Positions 42,106 to 50,319 of a stretch of 64,000 nucleotides of DNA are shown piece after piece; the stretch's first letter is position 1; each line of letters opens with the position of its first letter. The notes below the pieces were generated by a model. The model made no database searches, was not told the origin of the DNA, and worked only from the letters and a program-made list of their open reading frames with translations. The position numbers were made by a program, and so were the translations under genes. The stretch covers positions 1-64,000 of the forward strand of contig JAFEBA010000049.1 in NCBI GenBank assembly GCA_018266105.1, given 5' to 3'. The stretch comes from a bacterium. Its GTDB lineage: Bacteria > Vulcanimicrobiota > Xenobia > Xenobiales > JADMJV01.

Positions 42106-43676
42106 AGGCTTCGGAAAAGCTCTTCCCAGAACTCTCCGCCCAGTTCCACGGCGGTGCTCCGTTCAGCCGCAGTGAACCGCTCGGGAGAGCGCCAGCCCAT
42201 GCGCCATGCTTGCTCGCCCAGAGCCGTTTTTCCGCTTTCCGATATCCGCAGAATGAGTGCCTGACCCTCCAGGGCAAAATACATACGCACCGGAGCCGGC
42301 GCGGGCCAGCGCGAAAGCAACTGCAGGCCTTCGGTTTGGAGGCGGTGCAGCTCCACCGCCCCCTGGCGATAGGTGGCCAGGCACAGTTGGTCGGGCGAGA
42401 AGGCCACCGGAAACCCGCCCCCCTGCAATTCGCAAAAAAGCTCACCACTGGCCGGATCAAGCCGATGCAACGAACCATCCCGACAGGCCGTCCACAACTG
42501 GCCTTCGCGAAAAAACAGTCCACGCACGCCGGCCGGAACCGGGGCCAGTCGTCTGGACCGGTGACCGTCCCAAACAAAGTAGCTGTCCGTATGAATGCCG
42601 GCCAGCCAACCCCCGACGGCGCTGTAGCGCAGCCGCACCGGTTGAGCCTGACTGGAGACGGGACCGGGCCCAAATGGGCGGGCCAGTCGCTGGCGTTGCT
42701 CGAGATCGTAGACGACCACCGCACCATCCAGGGTGGCCAGGGCGAGCAGCCGGTCGTCGGCCGAGAGGCTCACGCTGCAGGCCTTGTTGGCCTGGTGTCG
42801 GCTTCCGCTCAGGCCCTCAAAAAACCGATCGTGCTCAGCCAATTGGGAATAATCCTGGTCATCGCGAGCGTCATCGAAGCGAATCTCCAAAGCTTCATTG
42901 ACGCGACAGCCACTCTCGTCCAGGGCTACCCTCCAGCGCGCAGTTTCCAGCACGCCGTCGCCCCCATCATAATAGATGGCATCCGAGGAGTAGCGCTCAA
43001 AGGTCACGGGTTGGGAACCGATGGCCTGGCTGAAGCCCGGACTGAGCCAGCCGGCCAGGCGTCCATCGGCGGGCTTCAAAGCGGCCAGTCGAGGCCAGCG
43101 TTCAGCCACCTCCGGTAAAGCCAGGGCCGACAACAACAATTGTACAGGCAGCTCCAAAAGATGTTGGGCCAGCAAATCCGGCTGAGACAGCAAGCCAGGC
43201 CAGAGTAGCTGGTAATCATCACCCTCCAGAGGCAGCTGCAGAGCCAGGCCCAACTGACCCTGGCGCACCAGCTTTTTCAGCCTTGCACTGCGCTCTTCAC
43301 CCTCAGAGCGGGAGAAGGCCTCATTCAGTTGAGCCGGGTCCTGCTCGGCCACCGACTCTTCGGCCGCGGGGCGCACGGGAACCCAGTTTTCAGAGGCCAG
43401 TTGCCCCAGCACCAGACCCATCGCCTGAGGACGCTTTGAAAACTCACTGAGCAGACAGAGCAGAGCCACCTGGGCGGCGCCCGGGTGGCTCAAGCCTTTC
43501 AGTAACTCGCACAGACCCTGGCGTAGAGCCAGATTAGGACACTCCAGGGCACTCTGAGCCAGGCTTAGAGCCGCCTGCAAATCCCCTTGATTGGCCCGGG
43601 CGGCCAGCTCCCTGGCCGAGCCAGGCAACGACGGCCCCTGATTCAGACCGGCCACAGCAGCTTTGAATGCATCCAC
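42102..43676 (-). CDS. Helical repeat plus beta-propeller-like protein
   Basis: 524 aa, GTG start. The N-terminal half (about 1-200) is helical HEAT-like (ALECPNLALRQGLCELLKGLSHPGAAQVALL). The C-terminal half (about 225-520) has propeller-type repeats: VSLSADDRLLALATLDGAVVVYDLEQ, LRYSAVGGWLAGIHTDSYFVW, and VAFSPDQLCLATYRQGAVELHRL. No signal peptide. A convergent arrangement with the VIT/VWA gene (4-base overlap) and 16 bases before the next gene on this strand suggests they are one module. No enzymatic motif. Confidence 0.65.
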   Translation of the reverse strand: MDAFKAAVAGLNQGPSLPGSARELAARANQGDLQAALSLAQSALECPNLALRQGLCELLKGLSHPGAAQVALLCLLSEFSKRPQAMGLVLGQLASENWVPVRPAAEESVAEQDPAQLNEAFSRSEGEERSARLKKLVRQGQLGLALQLPLEGDDYQLLWPGLLSQPDLLAQHLLELPVQLLLSALALPEVAERWPRLAALKPADGRLAGWLSPGFSQAIGSQPVTFERYSSDAIYYDGGDGVLETARWRVALDESGCRVNEALEIRFDDARDDQDYSQLAEHDRFFEGLSGSRHQANKACSVSLSADDRLLALATLDGAVVVYDLEQRQRLARPFGPGPVSSQAQPVRLRYSAVGGWLAGIHTDSYFVWDGHRSRRLAPVPAGVRGLFFREGQLWTACRDGSLHRLDPASGELFCELQGGGFPVAFSPDQLCLATYRQGAVELHRLQTEGLQLLSRWPAPAPVRMYFALEGQALILRISESGKTALGEQAWRMGWRSPERFTAAERSTAVELGGEFWEELFRSL

Positions 43677-43692
43677 CCGAACGCGATTCGAT

Positions 43693-44817
43693 TCAGGCGC
43701 CTTGCAATTCCTGGAGTCGCTCCCGCCAGATCTGGAAGATCCGCTTACGAGACTGGTGATGCCAGAGGATCCAGGGTAAACCCAAAAGCGGCAGAGGCAG
43801 ATAGACGGCCGCTCCGGTGACCAAAGTCACGCCCCAGATCGAAAGCCAGGCACCCGCTTCCTTGCGATTCTGTTGACTGGTCACGCCGTGACTGCGATCG
43901 ACCGAACGCCAGCGCGGCAAAGTCTCACGGATCTTCTCGCGCAGAGCCGTTCGGCATTCCTCCAGCCGAGCGCGAAAAGCCAGCGTCTCCACCAACTTCA
44001 AATCACTCAGATCCAGTTGCAGGTCGGAACCATCCAGAAGCAGCAGGAGCCCGGGCAGCTCTGCCCAGGGCAGGCTCCCCTGCCAGACCACCACCCCCTG
44101 GTGCACGGCCACCGCCTGGGACGGCTGAGCGGGTTGAGCCGAAAGCAAGCCTGCCCAACCAAAATGGCGACCGTGGCAAGACTTGAGCCTGGCCACCTGA
44201 CCGGCCACCCGCCATGGCATCCACCAGCGCAACTTCTCCACCCCGGCTTCGGCTTCGCGCCAGTAGGTCCGGTTGCTGTTGACACGGCCGTCGCCGGCAC
44301 CATCAGGACGAAAGAGGCTCAGGCCGGGGCCCGAGGGCTCGAAATAGAATTCAGCCAGATGATAGTCGGGAGGAAGCAGGCCGGTGCGGGGCGATTCGGA
44401 CAGAAGATTCTCAGGTTGTAAAATGTAGCCGTTCAACTTGATAGGGATGGGACAGTAGCGGGCTCGCTCCCGCAGCCAGTGAATTTCTCGCCCCAGCTGG
44501 CTTTTCCCGATGGAGCGCTTCCAGCTCCACTCCAGCACCTGGCCCTGCCGTTCTTCCGCGCCTGCCTGCCAGAGCTGGTTGAGCCGGTCGAGCAGAGCCG
44601 GTCGCTCATAGCCGCCGCGCAGGCGAATCCGCAACACCACTCGATGGCGATTCAGAGTAAGATTGGCGACTTCAGCCCCCACCTGAACCAGAGCCCGCAC
44701 CAACCAGAGCGGCGCCAGGGCCTGATCTTCCAGGGAATTTTGACCCAGGCGCTGATCCTGGGCGGGAAGGTCCAGGGTAAATTGTCCGCTGGAGTGATAT
44801 CGGGCCGGCTCGTTCAT
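43693..44817 (-). CDS. Hypothetical protein with C-terminal membrane segments
   Basis: 374 aa from ATG at 44817; an upstream in-frame ATG seven codons earlier (44838) is possible but would overlap the divergent SARP start. A -10-like CATACT ends 6 bases before 44817. No N-terminal signal peptide. The middle has the phrase HWLRERARYCPIPIKLNGYIL, which recalls segments in GHKL-type ATPase-like proteins, yet no N, G1 or G2 boxes are seen. Residues about 317-350 (SIWGVTLVTGAAVYLPLPLLGLPWILW) look like two membrane spans or one long hairpin, with a basic tail. It immediately flanks the SARP regulator gene on the opposite strand. Confidence 0.6.
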   Translation of the reverse strand: MNEPARYHSSGQFTLDLPAQDQRLGQNSLEDQALAPLWLVRALVQVGAEVANLTLNRHRVVLRIRLRGGYERPALLDRLNQLWQAGAEERQGQVLEWSWKRSIGKSQLGREIHWLRERARYCPIPIKLNGYILQPENLLSESPRTGLLPPDYHLAEFYFEPSGPGLSLFRPDGAGDGRVNSNRTYWREAEAGVEKLRWWMPWRVAGQVARLKSCHGRHFGWAGLLSAQPAQPSQAVAVHQGVVVWQGSLPWAELPGLLLLLDGSDLQLDLSDLKLVETLAFRARLEECRTALREKIRETLPRWRSVDRSHGVTSQQNRKEAGAWLSIWGVTLVTGAAVYLPLPLLGLPWILWHHQSRKRIFQIWRERLQELQGA

Positions 44818-44826
44818 TTCGTCAGT

Positions 44827-46239
44827 ATGCCCCATCCGGCAGGGAACCAACTCCAATCTGGGAAAACGCGGCTATTGAACCAACACGATTCCACCACCGA
44901 ACAGTATGGCTTCGGCGATCTGAATGCCCCCTGGCTGACGGGGGTCGAGCTTTGCCTGTGGGAGGGTTCCCAATTTCTGGGCCAACGAGAGCTGGACCGG
45001 CCCCAGCTGGGTCTGGGCGGGCCGGGCAGCGACTGGGTCGTCAGTCCGGAGCTGGGCAAGAACCTTTGGAAAATCGTCTATCGCTCGGGACGGACCTACT
45101 TTGTCGGCAGCGATAAGAGTTATCCGGCGTACCGCAAGAACTCCGACTCTTCCACCCTTTACACTGAGCTGACCCATCAAGATGAGCTACAACTCGGCTC
45201 CTACCGACTGCAGGTGACCACACAAGCGGCCTCGGCCGCCTATCTGGAAGGCTTCACCTCTCCCCATCTCTCCACTCGCTGGGCCCTACCGAACGGCACG
45301 ACCACTCTGGGCCGCGTGGGAGCGGGCATCTGCCTGGAGGACGCCACCGTATCCCGAGTGCACGCCAGTATTCGTTCCACCGCCGGCCAATTCTGGCTGC
45401 AAGCTCACTCTCAGCGCAGCGAGTCACGACTGAACGGAAATCGGCTGGAGGTGGGTGCCGAGGTGGAACTGCGCGACGGTGACCTGCTCAACCTGGGCCG
45501 TCAGGTGTTGCGCTTCCATCTAACCAGCCTGCGCGGCGAAGCCGACGCCGGTCTGCGCCTGGCCTGTCTGGGGCCGCTGCGGGCCTGGTTGGCCGACCAA
45601 CCCCTGAAAAACGAAATCTGGCAAGGTGTTCAGGTGCAGCACACGCTGATCTTCCTGTGTCTGCAGCGTCGCCACGCCTGCCCCGAAGAGCGCCTGATCG
45701 ACCAGCTCTGGCCCGGCGAAGAAGTCAGCAAAAAGCGCCTTTCCAACATCATTTCTCATTTACGCGCCGTGCTGCGGCCGCTGCACGGCGAGCCCATCCT
45801 GCGCGAGGAGGGTGGCCTGCGTGTCAATCCCGGTCTGAGCGTCTGGCTGGACCTGGAAGAGGTCCAGGACCTGTTGGGCCGCCCTGCCACTCTGGCCCAT
45901 TCTCAAAAGCTTCTAGAGCTATACCAGGGCCCATTCCTTCCCAGTTGCAACTCGCCCTGGGCCGAGGTGTTGCGCTCCCAAATGGAATCTCAGCTGGTGG
46001 CCTATCTCACGGGGCTGGCTCAACAACAGCCAGGAGAAGCCGCTCTGAGTCTGGCCCAGCAGGCCATCGCAATCGATCCGCTGGCCCAATCCGCCTATCT
46101 GGTCGCCATCGACTGGCTGCGACGCTCGGGCAGAGCGCGTGAAAGTAAGCGCTATGCCGAGCTGGCCAAAAGCCAGCTCGAGAAGGCCCGGGTTCCGATT
46201 CTCCCGGAACTGGATGCGGTTTTAAGGCATCCGTCCTAA
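44827..46239 (+). CDS. FHA-domain SARP-family transcriptional regulator
   Basis: 470 aa from ATG at 44827. Residues about 60-130 resemble a degenerate FHA domain, and about 155-232 a complete one: GR at 162-163, S176-x-x-H179, N203-G204. Residues about 245-335 match the SARP winged helix (LRLACLGPLRAWL, LIDQLWPGEEVSKKRLSNIISHLRAVL), followed by a BTAD helical domain (341-455). In mycobacteria the SARP/FHA protein EmbR is phosphorylated by PknH and bound through its FHA domain; here two receptor-type Ser/Thr kinase genes lie within 6 kb. SARPs bind tandem heptamers next to the -10 box, and such repeats (TCGGGAA, 12-bp period) stand in front of the pilin gene and the divergent PilX/kinase pair. 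Target genes are inferred. Confidence 0.85.
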   Translation: MPHPAGNQLQSGKTRLLNQHDSTTEQYGFGDLNAPWLTGVELCLWEGSQFLGQRELDRPQLGLGGPGSDWVVSPELGKNLWKIVYRSGRTYFVGSDKSYPAYRKNSDSSTLYTELTHQDELQLGSYRLQVTTQAASAAYLEGFTSPHLSTRWALPNGTTTLGRVGAGICLEDATVSRVHASIRSTAGQFWLQAHSQRSESRLNGNRLEVGAEVELRDGDLLNLGRQVLRFHLTSLRGEADAGLRLACLGPLRAWLADQPLKNEIWQGVQVQHTLIFLCLQRRHACPEERLIDQLWPGEEVSKKRLSNIISHLRAVLRPLHGEPILREEGGLRVNPGLSVWLDLEEVQDLLGRPATLAHSQKLLELYQGPFLPSCNSPWAEVLRSQMESQLVAYLTGLAQQQPGEAALSLAQQAIAIDPLAQSAYLVAIDWLRRSGRARESKRYAELAKSQLEKARVPILPELDAVLRHPS

Positions 46240-46252
46240 TCGTTTACAACTC

Positions 46253-46286
46253 TCGGGAACAATCTCGGGAAACTTTTGGCTATGCT
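46253..46286 (+). promoter_or_regulatory. Heptamer direct-repeat operator and -10 box of the pilin/kinase unit
   Basis: TCGGGAA at 46253-46259 and 46265-46271 (12-bp period), 9 bases, then TATGCT (46281-46286, four of six to TATAAT) and 6 bases to the ATG at 46293. SARP operators have tandem heptamers (often 11-bp period) about 8 bases from the -10 box, so the geometry matches closely apart from a 12-bp period. The short distance to the ATG implies a leaderless or nearly leaderless transcript. Confidence 0.65.
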
Positions 46287-46292
46287 GGAATT

Positions 46293-46898
46293 ATGAAGTC
46301 GGGCTTTTCTCTGCTGGAACTGGTGGTCTCCCTGGCTTTAGTGACGCTGGTAACGGTGGTCTCCCTAAATCTGACCCGACCGCTGGCTCTGCTTTCGAGC
46401 CGCGGCCTGGACCGGCTGGAGATGCATCAGGAAGCCTTGATCAGCCTGGCTCAACTACGGGCCAGCCTGCAATCCTCAGCTCCACCCGGCCTCTCCCTGG
46501 CCGACGGAGTCTTTGCCATCAACCCGCGCTCTCAGCCGGCCGTGGACAGCTCGGGGAACCTTCACTGGAGCGACAAGCTCGATCTGTTTTATCTGGCCTC
46601 GGGCGAGCTGCGCCAGCGACGCTGGCCCCCTCAGCCGGCTGTGGCCGGAGACCCGCCCGTGCCCGCATCCATGAGCGGCAGTCTGCACGCTAAAAGATTC
46701 GAAGGCCCGGAGCTGCTGGCTCTGGCCAATCCTGACGCGCCTGCCCGCCGATTGGCCCGCGGAGTCCTCAGTTGGAAAGTAGAAAACCTCGGACCTGACG
46801 GACTGATCCATCAGCCCATTCAAGTCCTGCTGGAGCTGCAGCGTCATCAGCGTAAACTTCAATTTCGTCGCAGCTTCTTTCTGCTAGGGGCTTCTTGA
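46293..46898 (+). CDS. Pilin-like protein with type III (prepilin) signal
   Basis: 201 aa. MKSG|FSLLELVVSLALVTLVTVVSLNL is the prepilin motif: Gly before the cleavage point, Phe at +1, Glu at +5 and a hydrophobic helix that packs into a fibre core. The remainder is a headgroup of about 170 residues with no cysteine, resembling GspJ/PulJ-like minor pseudopilins. It would be processed by a prepilin peptidase and assembled by a type IV pilus or type II secretion machine not in this window. First gene of a unit with the second pilin-like gene (4-base overlap). Confidence 0.85.
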   Translation: MKSGFSLLELVVSLALVTLVTVVSLNLTRPLALLSSRGLDRLEMHQEALISLAQLRASLQSSAPPGLSLADGVFAINPRSQPAVDSSGNLHWSDKLDLFYLASGELRQRRWPPQPAVAGDPPVPASMSGSLHAKRFEGPELLALANPDAPARRLARGVLSWKVENLGPDGLIHQPIQVLLELQRHQRKLQFRRSFFLLGAS

Positions 46899-47287
46899 TC
46901 AGACGTTGGCGCGGCGAAACGCTGCTGGAATTGACCGCTGCCATCGGGCTGCTCAGCCTGGTGCTCTTTGCTCTGCTGACCGTAGTGCCCGGTAGCTTTT
47001 TCACCATGCCCAAAGCCGAACATCAGCTGGCCGCCAACCAGCGGGCTGAGGAGGTGCTCAACCAGATGGCGGCCGGCCCCTTCAGCGCTCTCACCCCCGG
47101 CACCCGGCCGCTGGAACCCGTGACCCTGGACGATGGCACCGTGGTCAGCGGCAGTCTGGAGATTCAGAAAGGCGAACCGCCTCTGAGCGACGTACTGCGC
47201 AAACTCACCATCACTCTGCAATGGCGAGACCGCCAGAGGCGACAGGTTCTGGTCCGCCATCGCCGCCTCTCCCGTTTGCAGCGATGA
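46895..47287 (+). CDS. Second pilin-like protein with variant prepilin signal
   Basis: 130 aa, TTG start overlapping the stop of the preceding gene by 4 bases. MIRRWRG|ETLLELTAAIGLLSLVLFALLTVVPG resembles a prepilin leader, but the +1 residue is Glu in place of Phe/Met while Glu5 is kept. Headgroup of about 90 residues. The protein resembles minor pseudopilins of the GspI/GspK or ComGE/F type in length and layout. The next gene (kinase) overlaps its stop by 4 bases, so the three are translated as a unit. Confidence 0.7.
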   Translation: MIRRWRGETLLELTAAIGLLSLVLFALLTVVPGSFFTMPKAEHQLAANQRAEEVLNQMAAGPFSALTPGTRPLEPVTLDDGTVVSGSLEIQKGEPPLSDVLRKLTITLQWRDRQRRQVLVRHRRLSRLQR

Positions 47288-48573
47288 AGACCTGGTGGCT
47301 GGCGCTCCTGGTGACTCTGGCCGCGGCCGCTCAGAGTCCCGAAGAAGTAGAGCTGATGGTCCACACCCGCCCCGAGGGGGCCGAGATCTGCTGGGGGCGC
47401 AAACGCTTTGTGAGCGACTTCAAAAGCGGCGAGCCGATTCGCCTGGCCTACGGTCCTGAGGGCCCACTCTACCGTCAGGTCACCCAATATCCACTCACTG
47501 TGCGCAAAGCCGGGTTCCGAGAGCTCAAAGCCGTGGTCACAGCCGAGCAACTCCGGGGCGCCCAACCCGTGCTGATCGAACTGGGTGAACTGGAAGCCGT
47601 CAACCTGAGCGGATGGCTGCAGCTTCACCCTTGGGTCAGCCCCTGCGCCGGGCTGGCTCTGGCCCTGACTGCAGCCGGGCTCTACTCAAGGGGGCGAGAA
47701 AAGCGTTATCGGCTCCAGCTCCAACGTTTGCGAGCCCTGGAGCGACCACGTGGCGAGGATACCAATATCGGACGCAGCCTGGGACGCTACCACGTGGTCG
47801 AACTGCTGGGAGTGGGGGGCATGGCTCGAGTTTATCGGGCCGTGCTGGTGCACGACCCGGAACAACAAGTTGCCCTCAAGCTGCTGAGCCTGCGGGCCGG
47901 ACTGAACCGGGAAGCTCGTCTTCGCTATCACGCCGAAGTGCGCATTCAGGCCCGCCTGCGCCATCTCAACCTGGCTTTGCTCTACGAGCCCTTCGAGCTG
48001 GAAGGGGAGTTGGGCCTGGTCATGGAGCTGCTGCGCGGCCGCAACCTGCGTCAAGGCTTTCCCGTTTTGACCGCGCAACTGTTAGACCAGATCAGCTCCG
48101 GTATGAGCTATCTGCACGAACAAAAAATTATTCACCGCGATTTGAAACCAGAGAATCTTTTTCTGACCGACTCCGGTATCCTGAAGATCATGGACCTGGG
48201 CATTTCCGTGCAGGCTGGCCAGGAACGACTGACCACCGAGGGCGCTGTACTGGGCACGCTGGCCTACATGTCGCCGGAGCAGATTCAGGGACAACCCCTT
48301 GGGTTCGCCTCCGACCAGTACTCACTGGGAATCATCCTCTACGAATGGCTGGTAGGTGAACTTCCCTTCCAGGATGAGACTCCGCGCGGGCTGGCCATGC
48401 AGCATCTGCAGGTGGATCCGGTCCCGCCCAGCTACCTCAAGTCCAATCTCAGTCCCGAGCTCGACCTGGTGCTACTGCGCATGCTGGCAAAGCAGCCCGG
48501 CCAGCGCTACCCAAGCCTGCTGGAGGCCCTGGCCGATCTACGCTCAAAGCTCCCGGCGGTAGAGCACCCTTAA
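47284..48573 (+). CDS. Receptor-type Ser/Thr protein kinase with periplasmic PEGA-like domain
   Basis: 429 aa. A signal-like N-terminus (MKTWWLALLVTLAAAAQ) leads to a PEGA-like beta domain (about 22-105: VHTRPEGAEICWGRK). A membrane segment follows (about 118-134), then a cytosolic kinase (about 165-425). Kinase motifs: GVGGMARVYRA (177-186), K199 in VALK, HRDLKPEN (284-291), DLG at 304-306 (normally DFG) and GTLAYMSPEQ (324-333). The kinase lies at the C-terminus, the mirror image of the usual PASTA kinase. 4-base overlap with the pilin-like gene. Plausible phosphorylator of the FHA-SARP protein; not demonstrated. Convergent 30-base overlap with the PilX-like gene. Confidence 0.85.
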   Translation: MKTWWLALLVTLAAAAQSPEEVELMVHTRPEGAEICWGRKRFVSDFKSGEPIRLAYGPEGPLYRQVTQYPLTVRKAGFRELKAVVTAEQLRGAQPVLIELGELEAVNLSGWLQLHPWVSPCAGLALALTAAGLYSRGREKRYRLQLQRLRALERPRGEDTNIGRSLGRYHVVELLGVGGMARVYRAVLVHDPEQQVALKLLSLRAGLNREARLRYHAEVRIQARLRHLNLALLYEPFELEGELGLVMELLRGRNLRQGFPVLTAQLLDQISSGMSYLHEQKIIHRDLKPENLFLTDSGILKIMDLGISVQAGQERLTTEGAVLGTLAYMSPEQIQGQPLGFASDQYSLGIILYEWLVGELPFQDETPRGLAMQHLQVDPVPPSYLKSNLSPELDLVLLRMLAKQPGQRYPSLLEALADLRSKLPAVEHP

Positions 48574-50235
48574 CTGCTCGGCTTCACTCAGGAAACGGTT
48601 GGGAGAAAGGTCGAAGTTGCCCTGCACCACCTGGTCGTCGGGAGCGATTCGGGTCGCCAGGGCTTCGTCCAGGGAATGGTTCAGGCCCTGTTCGGTATGG
48701 GTCAACACCCCGGAAAAGCCTCCCGCCAGAGGACCGGCATGATACCTCCATTCGCTGGCAATCATGTCCCTGACGGTGCTGACAAAGCGAGCCCGGTCCT
48801 CGTCCGGACCGTAGGTCTGCAGGCCCAGACTGTGGTGGATCTGCTGGTAGGTATAGCGAAAGCGCCCATCCACTTTCTCCACCGTCAGGACACCGGGTTT
48901 GGACCAACTGTAGCCACCGCTGAGCGCATCGCTGACGTGCTTGCCTCGAATGACCGAAACCGGGTAGCCCTTGCTGGTATCCAGGGGGCTCTGGGCGGCC
49001 GCCAGAGTGCCCGAGCGGTCGATGGCCAACACAACTTTACGAAAAATCGGGGCCAGTTGAGCCGGTTCGCTGTAAACCATGCGACAGCGCGATATCCAGA
49101 TCCGTTGGGTGGCGATAGCCGACCCGACGATGGTCAAGCGATCGGCGGAGAGAGCGCCTTGCGTGAGCAACAGGCCCTGGAAAAAGCTGCTTTCCTGACC
49201 ATCCCCGCGCAGTCGGATGTCCCCCTGACTGAGCAGGGCCACGTTGTCACTGGAAGTCAGCCGCACAGCGCCGCCCACCTCGGTCTGGCCGTTGACAATC
49301 ACCCCACCCACACCCTGCAGGCTACCGGTCACTCGCAGGTTCCCATCCACATAAACCACCGCATTGTCCAGGCTCAAGTCTCCATTCACGGTCACCCCTC
49401 CGGACTGAAATCGGGTGATGCCGGTCATGTTCAGACCACTGAAACTGCCCGCGGGTCGCTGCACAAAGAGGGTGTCGGGGTCGCCCTGGGGATCGAAATC
49501 GGCCAGACGAAAATGAGGGATGTTGGCGGGTTCGGCCGGAGCCAGAACCTCGCCCTCGACCACCGATTGGTCTTCGGTCACGACCGCGACCTTGGCCTGA
49601 GCTGAGCCCTTGACCCGGCTTTGCTCACGCAAAAACTGCTGATCATTGCTGAGCACATCACCTGAGGAAAGGTTGTTCTCGTCCAGGTTCACGTTTCCAG
49701 AGGCGTCCACCACCTGATGCAGGTCCTTCACGGCGGCCACCAGCGAACCGTGCAGTTCGACCGGGCCATCGCAGGCCACCGCGCGTGGAAAGCGTGGGCG
49801 ATAGACCATCATTTCCACCCGTCGCTCCAGGCCTCGGCACCAGCCTCGCGCCACCAGGTGGGTGCGGTTGGCGGGGACGGCTGTGCCGTTCCAGCCGGAA
49901 GGCTGGTTGCCCGCGAGATTGTTGGTGCTGTAAGGTGTGCCGGCGCTGGAAGCAAAGGTCAGCTCCGCCCGTGACCCCTCCGGCATCCCCACCACGCCCG
50001 AGATAGAAATGCTGGGGAGGCGGTCCTGACCCCACTCGGGATGGAGCATCAGCTGGGCCAGCCCCTGATGCAGGGCCGAATCAGCCATCTCCAGCGCGAT
50101 CTGCTGGTTCTCCTGACGCGATGACAGCTGGAGTCCCCAGGTGGCCAGACTGGCGACCGCCAGCGCCCCCACCGTGAGCGCCGCCACCAGCAACATCACT
50201 CCCAGTAAGGAGCCTCCACGTCGTCTCGGCCGCAT
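48544..50235 (-). CDS. PilX-like protein with beta-helix/bactofilin-like core
   Basis: 563 aa from the ATG at 50235, which lies 7 bases after a perfect -10 box TATAAT (50248-50243). MRPRRRGGSLLGVMLLVAALTVGAL looks like the N-terminus of PilX-type minor pilin proteins (G|GSLLG; Glu5 is Gly), then QENQQIALEMADSALHQGL, the region where PilX-type proteins have ERMAGNARDRQLAFQAAEAAL. Residues about 240-390 form many strands with the VNGDL, VDGNLRV, TGSLQG pattern of bactofilin/beta-helix repeats. Probably exported and associated with the pilus-like system. Convergent with the kinase gene (30-base overlap). Confidence 0.75.
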   Translation of the reverse strand: MRPRRRGGSLLGVMLLVAALTVGALAVASLATWGLQLSSRQENQQIALEMADSALHQGLAQLMLHPEWGQDRLPSISISGVVGMPEGSRAELTFASSAGTPYSTNNLAGNQPSGWNGTAVPANRTHLVARGWCRGLERRVEMMVYRPRFPRAVACDGPVELHGSLVAAVKDLHQVVDASGNVNLDENNLSSGDVLSNDQQFLREQSRVKGSAQAKVAVVTEDQSVVEGEVLAPAEPANIPHFRLADFDPQGDPDTLFVQRPAGSFSGLNMTGITRFQSGGVTVNGDLSLDNAVVYVDGNLRVTGSLQGVGGVIVNGQTEVGGAVRLTSSDNVALLSQGDIRLRGDGQESSFFQGLLLTQGALSADRLTIVGSAIATQRIWISRCRMVYSEPAQLAPIFRKVVLAIDRSGTLAAAQSPLDTSKGYPVSVIRGKHVSDALSGGYSWSKPGVLTVEKVDGRFRYTYQQIHHSLGLQTYGPDEDRARFVSTVRDMIASEWRYHAGPLAGGFSGVLTHTEQGLNHSLDEALATRIAPDDQVVQGNFDLSPNRFLSEAEQLRVLYRREL

Positions 50236-50242
50236 AGGTTTA

Positions 50243-50248
50243 ATTATA
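50243..50248 (-). promoter_or_regulatory. Perfect -10 box of the PilX-like gene
   Basis: TATAAT on the minus strand, 9 bases beyond the last heptamer of the palindromic operator (50258) and 7 bases before the ATG at 50235. The distance places the transcription start at or next to the ATG. Confidence 0.7.
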
Positions 50249-50257
50249 GCCGGGAGG

Positions 50258-50297
50258 TTCCCGAAATGTTTCCCGAGCTCGGGAAACATTTCGGGAA
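50258..50297. promoter_or_regulatory. Perfect 40-bp palindrome containing two divergent heptamer pairs
   Basis: TCGGGAA heptamers (plus strand 50279-50285 and 50291-50297) have a 12-bp period; the exact inverse pair lies at 50258-50264 and 50270-50276. All 20 base pairs on either side of the centre are complementary. The right pair ends 10 bases before TACCTT (50308-50313) and 22 bases before the ATG at 50320. The left pair ends 9 bases before TATAAT. This is a bidirectional operator for two divergent genes. Confidence 0.7.
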
Positions 50298-50319
50298 GCG
50301 GACCGACTACCTTAAAGTC

